From Paenibacillus mesophilus (lineage in GTDB: Bacteria; Bacillota; Bacilli; Paenibacillales; NBRC-103111): 64,000 nucleotides of DNA. A program made the translations under genes and the position numbers. The notes beneath the pieces are model-generated. The model ran no database searches, was not told the origin of the DNA, and saw nothing but the letters and a program-made list of their open reading frames with translations. Position 1 is the first letter of the stretch; each line of letters begins with the position of its first letter. Shown piece after piece: positions 26,079 through 34,251 of the stretch. The stretch spans positions 385-64,384 of the forward strand of contig NZ_VCRA01000018.1 in assembly GCF_005938385.1 (NCBI RefSeq), given 5' to 3'.

Positions 26079-27068
26079 ATGCCCACTATCAAGGATATAG
26101 CGAAATTGGCCGGCGTCACCTTTGTTTCGGTATCCAGGGCGCTAAATAACGAACCCGGAGTGAGCGAGGAGACTCGCCGGAAAATTCTCGACATTGCCAG
26201 GCAAATCAACTATGTGCCCAACCTGGCGGCCAAGCGTCTGGTCGACCGTTCCTCGAACGGAATCGGCCTCATTTGGCCGAAGAGGGAGGAACCGTTTTTT
26301 TACCGTACGTGCAATCAAATCGAAGAAGAGGCCTCGGCCCGAGGCTACACGGTTATGGTATCGTTCGCGGAGCGGGAGGAGGCGCTTCGCTCGTTTCGCG
26401 AATTTTTTATCGGCAGGGCGATTTGCTGGCTGGACAAACGGTCGACTCCGGAGTTCATAGCGGCCAAAGAGCAGTTCCGCGGCAAAGTTCTGGAGGTTGG
26501 AGGCCGGGAGCGCTGGAAGCAGGAGAACGCGCATTGGCTCGATATTGACCGCAAAGGGGCGGTTAAGCAAGCCATGAGCCATCTGTTCGAGCTCGGACAT
26601 ACGCGCATCGCCTTCCTGGGAGGCCACTCCGATAAATGGTTGGGCTATACGGAATCATTGGTGGAGCTTGGGCTGGAGTTCCGTCCGGAGCTGAACGTTA
26701 TGACTTTGGTCGGGAATCCGGACATGCCGCACAAGGTACGCGACTTCGTACACAATTACAGCGAATACGGTGCAACGGCGATCGTGATAGACAGTGAAGC
26801 ACTGCTGCGCGAATTCGTCAAGATGGCATATGCCGAAGGCTTGCGCATTCCCGAACAATTGTCGGTGGTCGTATACGACGATGTGCCGGAGACGCAGTCG
26901 ATGCTCCCTATTCCGATTACGACGGTAGGTCCCGATATCGTCGGAATGGCCCGAACGATTATCGATTTAATCACGGTTGAGGCGGATGCCGCCGAGGAAG
27001 GCCATTTTTTTCGCAAAATGATGGAAACTGAGCTGAAGGTCCGGGAATCGACCCGCTTATGGGGTTGA
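26079..27068 (+). CDS. LacI-family transcription regulator
   Basis: Repressor-type regulator of 329 residues. The N-terminal helix-turn-helix and hinge are classic (PTIKDIAKLAGVTFVSVSRA, LNNEPGVSEETRRKI, INYVPNLAAKRL). The rest is a periplasmic-binding-protein-like effector domain (NGIGLIWPKREEPF, LFELGHTRIAFLGGHSDK, SVVVYDDVP) that in this family binds a sugar. The ATG at 26079 lies 8 bases after GGGGGG. Four copies of a TTAACGTTTAC-like site surround it, two of them before the solute-binding protein at 27318, so a sugar uptake function is the likely target. Confidence 0.93.
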   Translation: MPTIKDIAKLAGVTFVSVSRALNNEPGVSEETRRKILDIARQINYVPNLAAKRLVDRSSNGIGLIWPKREEPFFYRTCNQIEEEASARGYTVMVSFAEREEALRSFREFFIGRAICWLDKRSTPEFIAAKEQFRGKVLEVGGRERWKQENAHWLDIDRKGAVKQAMSHLFELGHTRIAFLGGHSDKWLGYTESLVELGLEFRPELNVMTLVGNPDMPHKVRDFVHNYSEYGATAIVIDSEALLREFVKMAYAEGLRIPEQLSVVVYDDVPETQSMLPIPITTVGPDIVGMARTIIDLITVEADAAEEGHFFRKMMETELKVRESTRLWG

Positions 27069-27117
27069 ACCGGACTGCTGCTTTGCCGAAAAAAGGCAAA
27101 AAATTTTACTCTTTAAA

Positions 27118-27174
27118 GTAAACGTTAAACCTAAAAATAAATAAATAATGTCTTTATGAAGGTAAACGTATAAT
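27118..27174 (+). promoter_or_regulatory. Pair of LacI-type operators before the solute-binding gene
   Basis: GTAAACGTTAAAC (27118-27130) and GTAAACGTATAAT (27162-27174) are 44 bases apart, about four helix turns, which suits looping. They share TAAACGT with sites before the LacI gene. A possible 9-codon leader (GTG at 27201, after AAGGAGGGG) follows before the main gene. Confidence 0.55.
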
Positions 27175-27317
27175 CAATCCGTGAAGGAGGGGATCAGGAT
27201 GTGAATATTGGCAGGAGAAAGCTGGACTGAAGGTGGACGGGAACTCATGTTACTACAAAGTCAGACCGTAAATTGTATCCTTCAAAGTTGGAGCATTCTC
27301 GAAAGGGGACAGAAAAT

Positions 27318-28649
27318 ATGAAAAGGCTTACGATCGGGTTGCTGGCAGGGACGACGGTATTGGGGTTAGCCGCATGCGGCGGTTCGCCGGACGATACGAA
27401 GGGAGCCGAGCAGGGTAAAGGCGCGAAACCGTTACCCTCGGTGCAGACGGAACCGGTGGAAATAAACATATACTCCAACAACAATGCGTCGGAGCAAGTG
27501 TTCAACGACTCATATGGAAACGCTCTCAGAAAAGCTTTTCCCCAGTATACGATTACATACATACAGAGCAAGCAGGGGACGACGCTACCGGAGATGATCG
27601 CCTCGAAAACGAGAATCGATCTGTTCTGGACGTCGATCGGCAATTATGAAACGGCGTTGTTCGAGCACGCCTTGGAATTCGACATGACCGCCCTGATCCA
27701 AAAGCACGGCATCGATCTGAACCGGCTGGAGCCGTCGGTAATCGAGGCGATGAAGCAAATATCGGGCGGGAAGATGTACGGACTCCCGGTCGCCACGAAC
27801 AGCCTCGCACTGTTCTATAACAAAGATATTTTCAATAAATTCGGCGTTCCGTTCCCGACGTCGAACATGACCTGGGACGAGGCGAACGAACTGGCCCGCA
27901 GAGTAACCCGGACGGCCGACGGCAAGCAATATTATGGCATCGCTTCTTCGCGGGATCATATTATCCGGATGAACCAGCTTTCCGTGCCCAACGTCGACGT
28001 CGTTACCAAAAAGCCGACGCTGCTGACCGACAGCCGTTGGAAACGTTTATTTGAAACCGTGTTCATTACTCCTGCGTCAGACAGCGGCTACCGCAGCGCA
28101 ATGGCCAAGCTGAAAAACTTGCCTGCATTGGACCAGTTCGCGAAGGAGCAAAGCTTGGCCATGCTGGTATATCCGAATACGCTCCCGACCTCCGTACCGA
28201 AAGAGCTGAAAACGATGGACTGGGATATAGCCGCATTACCTACTTTCAAGGAGCTGCCTAATGTCGGGTCGCAATCGTATCCGGTATATTTCGGCCTTAC
28301 TTCCCAGACGAAAAACAAAGACGCGGCGATGGAACTGCTGAAATTTATGGTAAGCGAACCGTACCAGAACGAACTGGCCGGAAAAGGTATACTGCCGATC
28401 GTTCAGTCCGAGGCGACCAAAAAGCAATTGGGAGCCAATACGGAGTTCAAGGACAAAAACTACCAGGCGATGATGGCTCGCAAGTTTGCGCCGATTACGC
28501 CTAAAATTCCAGAGTACGACACGGACGTATTCCGTACTTATCGGGATCAGGCTTATCCGCTGGCGCTCGGGGAAACGGATATCAACACGGCATTCCGCAT
28601 CGCCGCCGAGCAGGCCGAGAAGGTTATTCAGGAGAAGGGCCGCAAGTAA
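27318..28649 (+). CDS. ABC-transporter solute-binding lipoprotein (family 1, sugar type)
   Basis: Lipoprotein of 443 residues anchored outside the membrane. The signal peptide ends in the lipobox LAAC with the modified Cys at residue 20. The mature part has the extracellular solute-binding family 1 layout (MYGLPVATNSLALFYNKDIF, FGVPFPTSNMTWDEANELAR, AMELLKFMVSEPYQNELAGK). Such proteins bring oligosaccharides or sugars to an ABC importer. No permease or ATPase gene is in the window, so it is an orphan. GGGGACAG precedes the ATG. LacI-type sites upstream and the LacI gene next to it suggest sugar control. A strong terminator follows. Confidence 0.92.
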   Translation: MKRLTIGLLAGTTVLGLAACGGSPDDTKGAEQGKGAKPLPSVQTEPVEINIYSNNNASEQVFNDSYGNALRKAFPQYTITYIQSKQGTTLPEMIASKTRIDLFWTSIGNYETALFEHALEFDMTALIQKHGIDLNRLEPSVIEAMKQISGGKMYGLPVATNSLALFYNKDIFNKFGVPFPTSNMTWDEANELARRVTRTADGKQYYGIASSRDHIIRMNQLSVPNVDVVTKKPTLLTDSRWKRLFETVFITPASDSGYRSAMAKLKNLPALDQFAKEQSLAMLVYPNTLPTSVPKELKTMDWDIAALPTFKELPNVGSQSYPVYFGLTSQTKNKDAAMELLKFMVSEPYQNELAGKGILPIVQSEATKKQLGANTEFKDKNYQAMMARKFAPITPKIPEYDTDVFRTYRDQAYPLALGETDINTAFRIAAEQAEKVIQEKGRK

Positions 28650-28698
28650 GTAGACACGGAACGATCCCGGGAAACAGGCGTTGATATGTATTTTTTTT

Positions 28699-28737
28699 GG
28701 CCGATAGAGGAACGAATCGTTCCTCTATCGGCTTTTT
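28699..28737. terminator. Terminator after the solute-binding gene
   Basis: GCCGATAGAGGAACGA pairs with CGTTCCTCTATCGGC, with TTTTT after it and a T-run on the other side. It may act on both strands. Confidence 0.88.
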
Positions 28738-28838
28738 ACGAGATTTTGGGAGCGAATAGCAGAAATATGTTGTTCCGCGGACGAGTCGACTTCAGGTTCT
28801 GGGGAGAATGCTGCTGCAGCAATAATGAGATAAATGGA
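28738..28838. other. Gene-free stretch before the 29015 operon
   Basis: Part of a 365-base region without a gene. Apart from the terminator at 28699-28737, the promoter at 28839-28867 and a long leader up to 29015, I see no ORF or repeat here. Confidence 0.5.
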
Positions 28839-28875
28839 TTGACGATATAATATATATTATATATAATGTTTAATA
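28839..28875 (+). promoter_or_regulatory. Promoter with GntR-type AT-rich operator of the M20 operon
   Basis: TTGACG (28839-28844), 17 bases, TATAAT (28862-28867), a near-ideal sigma-A promoter. The spacer and -10 box are filled by ATATAATATATATTATATAT, the same element as at the two GntR genes. The leader to the first start codon is about 145 bases. Confidence 0.75.
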
Positions 28876-29014
28876 CCGGGCATATAAAGCCGACAAGGCG
28901 ACACCTGTCTTTTTACAACGAGCAACGTGCTATTTTTCATAGAGGCGGCGCGAGCGGACGCATTTTGACGCCCGGTCGCGCGGCTTAGGCGCAATCGACG
29001 CAAAGGAGACAACT

Positions 29015-30184
29015 ATGGCATCTGAGGAGACGAAGGCAAAACACCCGGCTTTGACCATGCTGGAGGATATGATCCGCATCCAGAGCGTCAATCCCCATTT
29101 TGACGCTTCGGGGCAAGGCGAGCGGGCAATGTCCGATTATGTGGAACGACGCTGCAGGGAAGCCGGACTCAAGGTGACGAGACAGACGGTATTTCCCGGA
29201 CGCGACAATCTGATTATCGAGCTGCGCGTCGGCAAACCGGATAAAGCGCTGTTGTTCGAAGCGCATATGGACACGGTTACGCTAGGAGCAATGCCGAACG
29301 CGCTAGAGCCCGTCTATCGAGACGGTAAGCTTTACGGACGGGGCGCGTGCGACACGAAAGGTTCGCTCGCCGGTATGCTTTACGCTATGGAGCGCTGCGC
29401 GGCAAATCCGGAGCTTGCCGGCGGCGATTTGATCTTATGCGCCTCGGTGGACGAGGAGCACGCCTACAAGGGGCTGCTTGCTTTCATGGAGCTCGATATT
29501 CCGGTGGCGGGCGCCGTAGTGGGAGAGCCGACGGAGCTGGGCATTACGGTGGCGAACAAAGGCTGCGTCCGGGTCGCGATGACGACGCACGGTAAAGCGG
29601 CGCACAGCTCGATGCCGGCCGAGGGCGACAGCGCTGTCATTCAGATGATGCGCGTCATTCGGTATATTCACGAGAAGCTCGAGCCGGAGCTCGCTACCCG
29701 CAGCCATCCGCTGTGCGGCAGCCCGACGATCGTGGTCGGCACGATTCACGGCGGTACGCAGATCAACATCGTTCCCGATCGATGCGTCATCGAAGTCGAC
29801 CGGCGGCTCATTCCGGGCGAGCGTCCCGAAATCGTGGAGCGGGAGCTTGCGGAGAGGCTGATCCGGGAGCTGGCGCCCGAAGGTGTCAAGCTGACGATCG
29901 ATCGGCTGCTGCTCGATTGGGCTCTGGATACGGCCCATGACGAGACGATCGTGACGGCCGCCCGCAAAGCGGCTGCCGAAACCGGACTGAGTGATCGGCT
30001 GCGCGGCGTCACGTACGGCTGCGATGCGAGCAAGCTGCAGGAATTCAAAGGCATTCCGTCGATCGTATACGGACCGGGCTCGATCGCCCAGGCTCATACG
30101 AACGACGAGTGGGTGCCGGTATCCGACGTGGAGCGTGCCGCTGAGTTTTATTTGCGTCTCGCGCAGACGTTTGGTCGTTCCTGA
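29015..30184 (+). CDS. M20-family deacylase/peptidase (ArgE/DapE-like)
   Basis: Zinc-dependent amide hydrolase of 389 residues. Metal ligands are visible: HMDTV (His near 84, Asp 86), GRGACDTKGSLAG (Asp near 117), SVDEEHAYKG (Glu-Glu near 150) and GEPTELGI. The dimerisation lid sits in the middle (THGKAAHSSMPAEGDSAV). The last metal His is in AQAHTNDEWVPV. Family members remove acyl or succinyl groups from amino acids or amino sugars. AAGGAGA lies before the ATG. First gene of a four-gene operon with an aminotransferase, an isomerase-like protein and a dehydrogenase, so a modified amino compound is a likely substrate. Confidence 0.9.
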   Translation: MASEETKAKHPALTMLEDMIRIQSVNPHFDASGQGERAMSDYVERRCREAGLKVTRQTVFPGRDNLIIELRVGKPDKALLFEAHMDTVTLGAMPNALEPVYRDGKLYGRGACDTKGSLAGMLYAMERCAANPELAGGDLILCASVDEEHAYKGLLAFMELDIPVAGAVVGEPTELGITVANKGCVRVAMTTHGKAAHSSMPAEGDSAVIQMMRVIRYIHEKLEPELATRSHPLCGSPTIVVGTIHGGTQINIVPDRCVIEVDRRLIPGERPEIVERELAERLIRELAPEGVKLTIDRLLLDWALDTAHDETIVTAARKAAAETGLSDRLRGVTYGCDASKLQEFKGIPSIVYGPGSIAQAHTNDEWVPVSDVERAAEFYLRLAQTFGRS

Positions 30185-30235
30185 ATTTGTAACTAAAGTT
30201 CCCTATTAACGATATCCGGAAGGTGGAGGGTATAC

Positions 30236-31369
30236 ATGGATGCTTTGATTGATCGGTCCGCTTTTATCGGCTTGGATCAGCGTACGTGGTTTTACGGCGG
30301 CGCCGAATCGCCCCCGCTCCACGGTATGCAGGAAGCGTTGCACAGCTATGTGACCAACCGGGCCAACGGTCCGGAAGGGCGGAAGCAGAACAGCGAAGTG
30401 GAGCAAGCCTGCAAGAGGAACATCGCTACGATGCTCGGAGGACGCCCGGAGAACATCGCGTTTCTGTCGAACGCCTCCGAAGCGATTTCGATGATCGCGG
30501 CCTCGTTCCGGTTTCAGGCCGGCGACAACGTCGTCATTAACGATCTGGAGTTTCCTTCCGGCGTGCTTCCGTGGCTGCAATTGAAGCCAGCTGGCGTGGA
30601 GGTGCGGGTCGTGCCGAGCCGGAATTGGCAAGTTACCGCGGAGGATTTGCTCGCATCCGTCGATGAGAACACCCGGATGGTCGTCACAAGCCACGTGAGC
30701 TATATGTCGGGAGCGAGAATCGATTACCGGAAACTGTATAGCGAATTAAAAAACACGAAGGCTCTGCTGCTCGTAGATGCGACACAATCGCTCGGGGTCG
30801 TCCCCGTCAGCATGAACGATGCGGATTTCGTCGTTTCCAGCTCTTACAAATGGCTGATGGCCGGTCACGGAGCCGGGATATTGGCGGTCAATCCCGAGCG
30901 GGCCGACCGGTTCGAGCCCCGCAATATCGGCTGGCGGAGCGTGGAGGACATGTTTAGCGACACCCGGTTCGAACGGTTTCGTTTTTTCTCGGACGCGCGC
31001 CGCTTCGAAGGGGGATATCCCAGCTACCCGACGCTGTATGCGATGAACTATTCGACGAATCTGCTGCTTTCCGTCGGCATCGAACGCATCGAACGGCACA
31101 TTCTCGACCTGGGCGGCGAGCTGATCGAGAGCATGAAGCGGATCGGCTACGAGCCGATGACGCCCGAGAAGCCTGAACAAAGAGCCGGCAACATTTCGTT
31201 CGTATGCCCGGACGGCGAAGCGTACGCCGACGAGCTGGTCAAACATGGAACGTATTTATGGGGCGGAGACGGCCGGCTGAGGGCGTCGATCCATCTCTAC
31301 AACAACTCGGAGGATGTGGCCAGACTGGTAGGACTATTGGCCGCCATGGCCAAGGACCGCGCTTCCTGA
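30236..31369 (+). CDS. Class V PLP aminotransferase (cysteine desulfurase/epimerase-like)
   Basis: PLP enzyme of 377 residues. The cofactor Lys is in VSSSYKWLMAGHGAG (near 206), preceded by the PLP-ring Asp region LLVDATQSLGV. The substrate-binding segment FEGGYPSYPTLYAM is near 262. The fold is that of isopenicillin N epimerase and cysteine desulfurases, but the mobile-loop Cys of desulfurases is not obvious, so transamination, racemisation or elimination is more likely. It sits 51 bases after the M20 gene and 30 before the TIM-barrel gene. It could act on the amine released by the deacylase. Confidence 0.88.
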   Translation: MDALIDRSAFIGLDQRTWFYGGAESPPLHGMQEALHSYVTNRANGPEGRKQNSEVEQACKRNIATMLGGRPENIAFLSNASEAISMIAASFRFQAGDNVVINDLEFPSGVLPWLQLKPAGVEVRVVPSRNWQVTAEDLLASVDENTRMVVTSHVSYMSGARIDYRKLYSELKNTKALLLVDATQSLGVVPVSMNDADFVVSSSYKWLMAGHGAGILAVNPERADRFEPRNIGWRSVEDMFSDTRFERFRFFSDARRFEGGYPSYPTLYAMNYSTNLLLSVGIERIERHILDLGGELIESMKRIGYEPMTPEKPEQRAGNISFVCPDGEAYADELVKHGTYLWGGDGRLRASIHLYNNSEDVARLVGLLAAMAKDRAS

Positions 31370-31399
31370 AAGCCGGATCTTGCCGAACGGAGGGATGTT

Positions 31400-32230
31400 A
31401 TGGATATCGGGATCATTACCGGCTTGCAGCCGGACGGAAGAAGCTTCGAGGCGGTAAAACAGTTCGGTTTGCGCACGTGCCAGCTTGTCAGCTGGAATCC
31501 GGCTCTCGCGACCCGCGAGACGGCGGAAGCAGTCGTCCGCGAATCGGAGCAGTCCGGAGTTCGCGTATGCGCCATGTGGGCCGGGTTTCCGGGACGGATG
31601 GCATGGAATTTCAAAGAAGGGCCGGTCACGCTAGGGCTCGTTCCCGAGGAGTCGCGTTCGGAGCGGGTCGAGGCGTTGAAGCGCTGGGCCGATTTTGCGG
31701 TATGGATCGGCGCTCCGGCGATCATTACGCATTGCGGCTTCATCCCGGAGAACGTGACCGATCCCGCGTACGGCCCGATCGTCGAAGCGATCGGCGAGGT
31801 GGCCCGGTATTGCGACGACCGGGGCATCGGATTCTGGTTCGAGACGGGGCAGGAGACGCCGGTCGTGCTGCTGCGCACGATCCAGCGGATCGGGACCGGC
31901 AATCTGGGCATTAATCTGGACCCGGCCAACCTGATTTTGTACGGCAAAGGCAATCCGGTGGATGCGCTCGATGTGATCGGCCCTTACGTCCGCAACGTTC
32001 ATGTGAAGGACGGCTTCTATCCGACGAACGGCGACGAGCTGGGAGAGCAGGTCGCGGTCGGGAAGGGCAAGGTCGATTTTCTGAAGCTGTTCGAAGGGCT
32101 TGAGGCGCACGGCTTCCGGGGCGAATGGATCATCGAGCGGGAAGGGCGCGTTGGCGAGGACGAGAAAAACCGCGATATTATCGACACGATCGACTATTTG
32201 AAGCGGCATGTAGCCGGTATTGGGGCATAG
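31400..32230 (+). CDS. TIM-barrel sugar phosphate isomerase/epimerase-like protein
   Basis: Xylose-isomerase-like TIM-barrel protein of 276 residues. Metal-site motifs of the family are visible: THCGFIPEN near 115, WFETGQETP near 150 (Glu ligand), GINLDPANLI near 172 (Asp ligand), NVHVKDGFYP near 198 (His ligand) and WIIEREG near 242 (Glu ligand). Members isomerise or epimerise keto sugars or dehydrate inosose. AACGGAGGGA precedes the ATG. Third gene of the operon, 38 bases before the dehydrogenase. Confidence 0.9.
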   Translation: MDIGIITGLQPDGRSFEAVKQFGLRTCQLVSWNPALATRETAEAVVRESEQSGVRVCAMWAGFPGRMAWNFKEGPVTLGLVPEESRSERVEALKRWADFAVWIGAPAIITHCGFIPENVTDPAYGPIVEAIGEVARYCDDRGIGFWFETGQETPVVLLRTIQRIGTGNLGINLDPANLILYGKGNPVDALDVIGPYVRNVHVKDGFYPTNGDELGEQVAVGKGKVDFLKLFEGLEAHGFRGEWIIEREGRVGEDEKNRDIIDTIDYLKRHVAGIGA

Positions 32231-32268
32231 AGGACATAAATAAGGGACTAAAGGGGAGACCGCTGAAC

Positions 32269-33285
32269 ATGAAGGCATTGGTATGGACCGGCGTGGAGAC
32301 GATGGAGGTCCGGGATACGGAACGTCCGGTATGCGGCTCGGACGATGTATTGATCCGCGTCGAGGCGGTCGGGATATGCGGGTCGGAAATCGAGGGCTAC
32401 TTGGGGCACAACAGCTTGCGCGTGCCGCCTCTCGTTATGGGGCATGAGTTTTGCGGCACGGTCGTGGAGTCCGGCGGGGATCGTCCGATCGCATCCGGGC
32501 AAAAGGTTGTCGTCAATCCGCTCCTCGCATGCGGGGCGTGCCCGTCCTGCCGGCGGGGGCTGCCGCAGTTGTGCGCGAAGCGGGCTCTTGTCGGCGTCCA
32601 TCGGCCGGGCGCGTTCGGGGAGCTTGTCGGCGTGCCCCGCTCCGCCGTCGTGCCGGTACCGGCCGACATCAGCCCGTTCCGCGCGGCGCTATCGGAGCCG
32701 CTCGCCTGTTCGCTCCGCGCGACGCGGCGGGCGCTCGAGCGGCACCCGTTCGCGGGCGTGCTCGTATTCGGCGCGGGCGGAATCGGGCTTCTGTGCGCGA
32801 TGACGGCGAAGCTGCTCGGAGCGTCCCGCGTGATGATCGCCGATACGAACGCGAAGCGGCTCGCGATGGTCGCGTCGCTTGGCGTCGGCGAGACGGCCAA
32901 TCCGCGCGAAGAGGACCTGGGCGAGCGCGTCCGCGCCGTATTCGGGGAAGGCGGGCTGGATGCCGTCATCGACGCGGCCGGATTTCAGCCGACGCGGGAG
33001 GCTGCCATCCGGCTCGTGCGGCCGGGAGGTACCTTCATGAATATCGGTCTCGGCATCGACGATACGGTGCTGCCGATCAACCATTTGATCCGCAGCGAGA
33101 TCGACATCCTCGGTTCGTTCTGCTATTCGCAGCAGGACTTTCACGACGCGGTGCGCCTGCTGTCGGAAGGCCGGATAACCGAGGAAGGCTGGACGGAAGT
33201 ACGGCCGCTGGAAGCCGGCGGGGAAGCGTTCGCCGAACTGGTTGCCGGACGGGTGCATGTAGGCAAAATTTTCTTGCAGCCCTAA
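32269..33285 (+). CDS. Zinc-dependent alcohol/polyol dehydrogenase (MDR family)
   Basis: NAD(P)-dependent medium-chain dehydrogenase of 338 residues. Catalytic zinc ligands: Cys in VGICGSEIEG (near 38) and GHEFCGTV (near 60). Structural zinc ligands: the four-Cys lobe ACGACPSCRRGLPQLC (about 88-103). The Rossmann motif VFGAGGIGLLCAM is near 163. The closest known types are L-threonine, sorbitol or galactitol dehydrogenases. GGGGAG lies before the ATG. Last gene of the operon; a terminator follows. Its codons are more GC-rich than those of its neighbours (many GCG and CGC), which may point to a different history. Confidence 0.9.
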   Translation: MKALVWTGVETMEVRDTERPVCGSDDVLIRVEAVGICGSEIEGYLGHNSLRVPPLVMGHEFCGTVVESGGDRPIASGQKVVVNPLLACGACPSCRRGLPQLCAKRALVGVHRPGAFGELVGVPRSAVVPVPADISPFRAALSEPLACSLRATRRALERHPFAGVLVFGAGGIGLLCAMTAKLLGASRVMIADTNAKRLAMVASLGVGETANPREEDLGERVRAVFGEGGLDAVIDAAGFQPTREAAIRLVRPGGTFMNIGLGIDDTVLPINHLIRSEIDILGSFCYSQQDFHDAVRLLSEGRITEEGWTEVRPLEAGGEAFAELVAGRVHVGKIFLQP

Positions 33286-33302
33286 TCGAATCATTGCTTC
33301 GT

Positions 33303-33332
33303 GAAAGCCGCCGTCGGGCGGCTTTTGACGTT
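33303..33332 (+). terminator. Terminator of the M20 operon
   Basis: GAAAGCCGCC-GTCG-GGCGGCTTTT hairpin with a T-run in the 3' arm. Confidence 0.85.
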
Positions 33333-33402
33333 CTATCCCGATCCCGGTACAATAACGGTAACAAGGCGGAACGATTCGCCGCAAACAGTTGGGGGAACGG
33401 AT

Positions 33403-33492
33403 ATGAGCGGTACGCAATGGGTCGTGCTGGTCGTTTTTTTGGCGGCCACGATCTGGTTTATATGGATGATGAGCAACAAGTGGAAGAAGTAG
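33403..33492 (+). CDS. Single-pass membrane micropeptide
   Basis: Peptide of 29 residues with one hydrophobic helix (WVVLVVFLAATIWFIWMM) and a charged end (SNKWKK). GGGGGAACGG lies before the ATG. No family recognised. Its size and shape resemble other small Bacillales membrane peptides. It stands alone between the operon terminator and a GNAT gene. Confidence 0.65.
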   Translation: MSGTQWVVLVVFLAATIWFIWMMSNKWKK

Positions 33493-33635
33493 CCGAACAG
33501 GAAATCATCACCATCCGTCCGATCTTTACATAAACTGATCCTATAAGCTTGCCAGACGCGACCGCCGGGCGGCCTGCAGCAGGCGGCAAAGGCTGCGAGA
33601 AAGCGGGATTGCAGCGGACGGAAGGATGAGGAATC

Positions 33636-34076
33636 ATGATTCGAGCACGCAACCCTCGCCGGGACGACCGGATCATCCTTGATTTGGTGAAACGGGAGTT
33701 GTTTTCGTATACGCTTCGGACGATGCCCGACTTGCGTTGGGACGCTTCGGAGGTCAAACGGAGATTGAACGGCAACGTTACGTTCGTCGCCGTACCGGGA
33801 CGGTTGAAGGCGGTCGGCTTCGTTTCGGTTAAGAAGAACGGCAAAGAGATGTTTCTCGATATGCTGGCCGTCGACCCGCACAGCCAAGGGCGGGGATGGG
33901 GCTCGGCGCTTCTGAGGGAGACGGAACGATACGCCCTCAGCCGGGGATGCAGCTCCATCCGGCTGTTCGTCGACGAGACGAACGGCAAAGCCCGGATGTT
34001 TTATGGCCGCAACGGATATTCGGAGCACCGGTATTATCCCAATCTGCATTGTATTGCAATGGGCAAAGCGTTGTAG
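33636..34076 (+). CDS. GNAT-family N-acetyltransferase
   Basis: Acetyltransferase of 146 residues, one GNAT domain. The strand LDMLAVDPHSQGRGWGSALL (about 68-87) carries the acetyl-CoA pyrophosphate loop (QGRGWG). The C-terminal FYGRNGYSEHRYY is typical. The substrate is unknown. GACGGAAGG lies before the ATG. Its 3' end lies 14 bases from the decayed oxidoreductase fragment on the other strand. Confidence 0.9.
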   Translation: MIRARNPRRDDRIILDLVKRELFSYTLRTMPDLRWDASEVKRRLNGNVTFVAVPGRLKAVGFVSVKKNGKEMFLDMLAVDPHSQGRGWGSALLRETERYALSRGCSSIRLFVDETNGKARMFYGRNGYSEHRYYPNLHCIAMGKAL

Positions 34077-34089
34077 CCATTAAGATATT

Positions 34090-34184
34090 CGTGCCCATAT
34101 AGAAATCCTTTGACCGGCCGTCCGGGAAACCGGAGCATCAGGTCGATATTATGGCAGCCGTGGCTGAAAAGCCGGCCGCCACCC
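34090..34184 (-). pseudogene. Remnant of a Gfo/Idh/MocA oxidoreductase
   Basis: The minus strand encodes GGGRLFSHGCHNIDLMLRFP and then GRPVKGFLYG without a stop. This is a strongly conserved segment of a Gfo/Idh subgroup, where it forms part of the active site (HGCHxIDL). Nothing before or after it in any frame continues the family, so only about 30 codons survive. It sits divergent from the AraC gene at 34252, just as an intact oxidoreductase is divergent from the paralogous AraC gene at 4639-5517. Confidence 0.65.
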
Positions 34185-34251
34185 AATTGAAATACAATTG
34201 CTTTACAGCGATGGTCCAAGCTTTTGCCATTTTGGCCGGGGGGAGCATGGG

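Noticed and set aside
32269..33285. Recent foreign origin of the zinc dehydrogenase gene because of its higher GC
   Set aside because: Codon use is richer in GCG and CGC than its neighbours, but the gene is well integrated in the operon with normal ribosome site and spacing. Evidence is too thin for a transfer claim.
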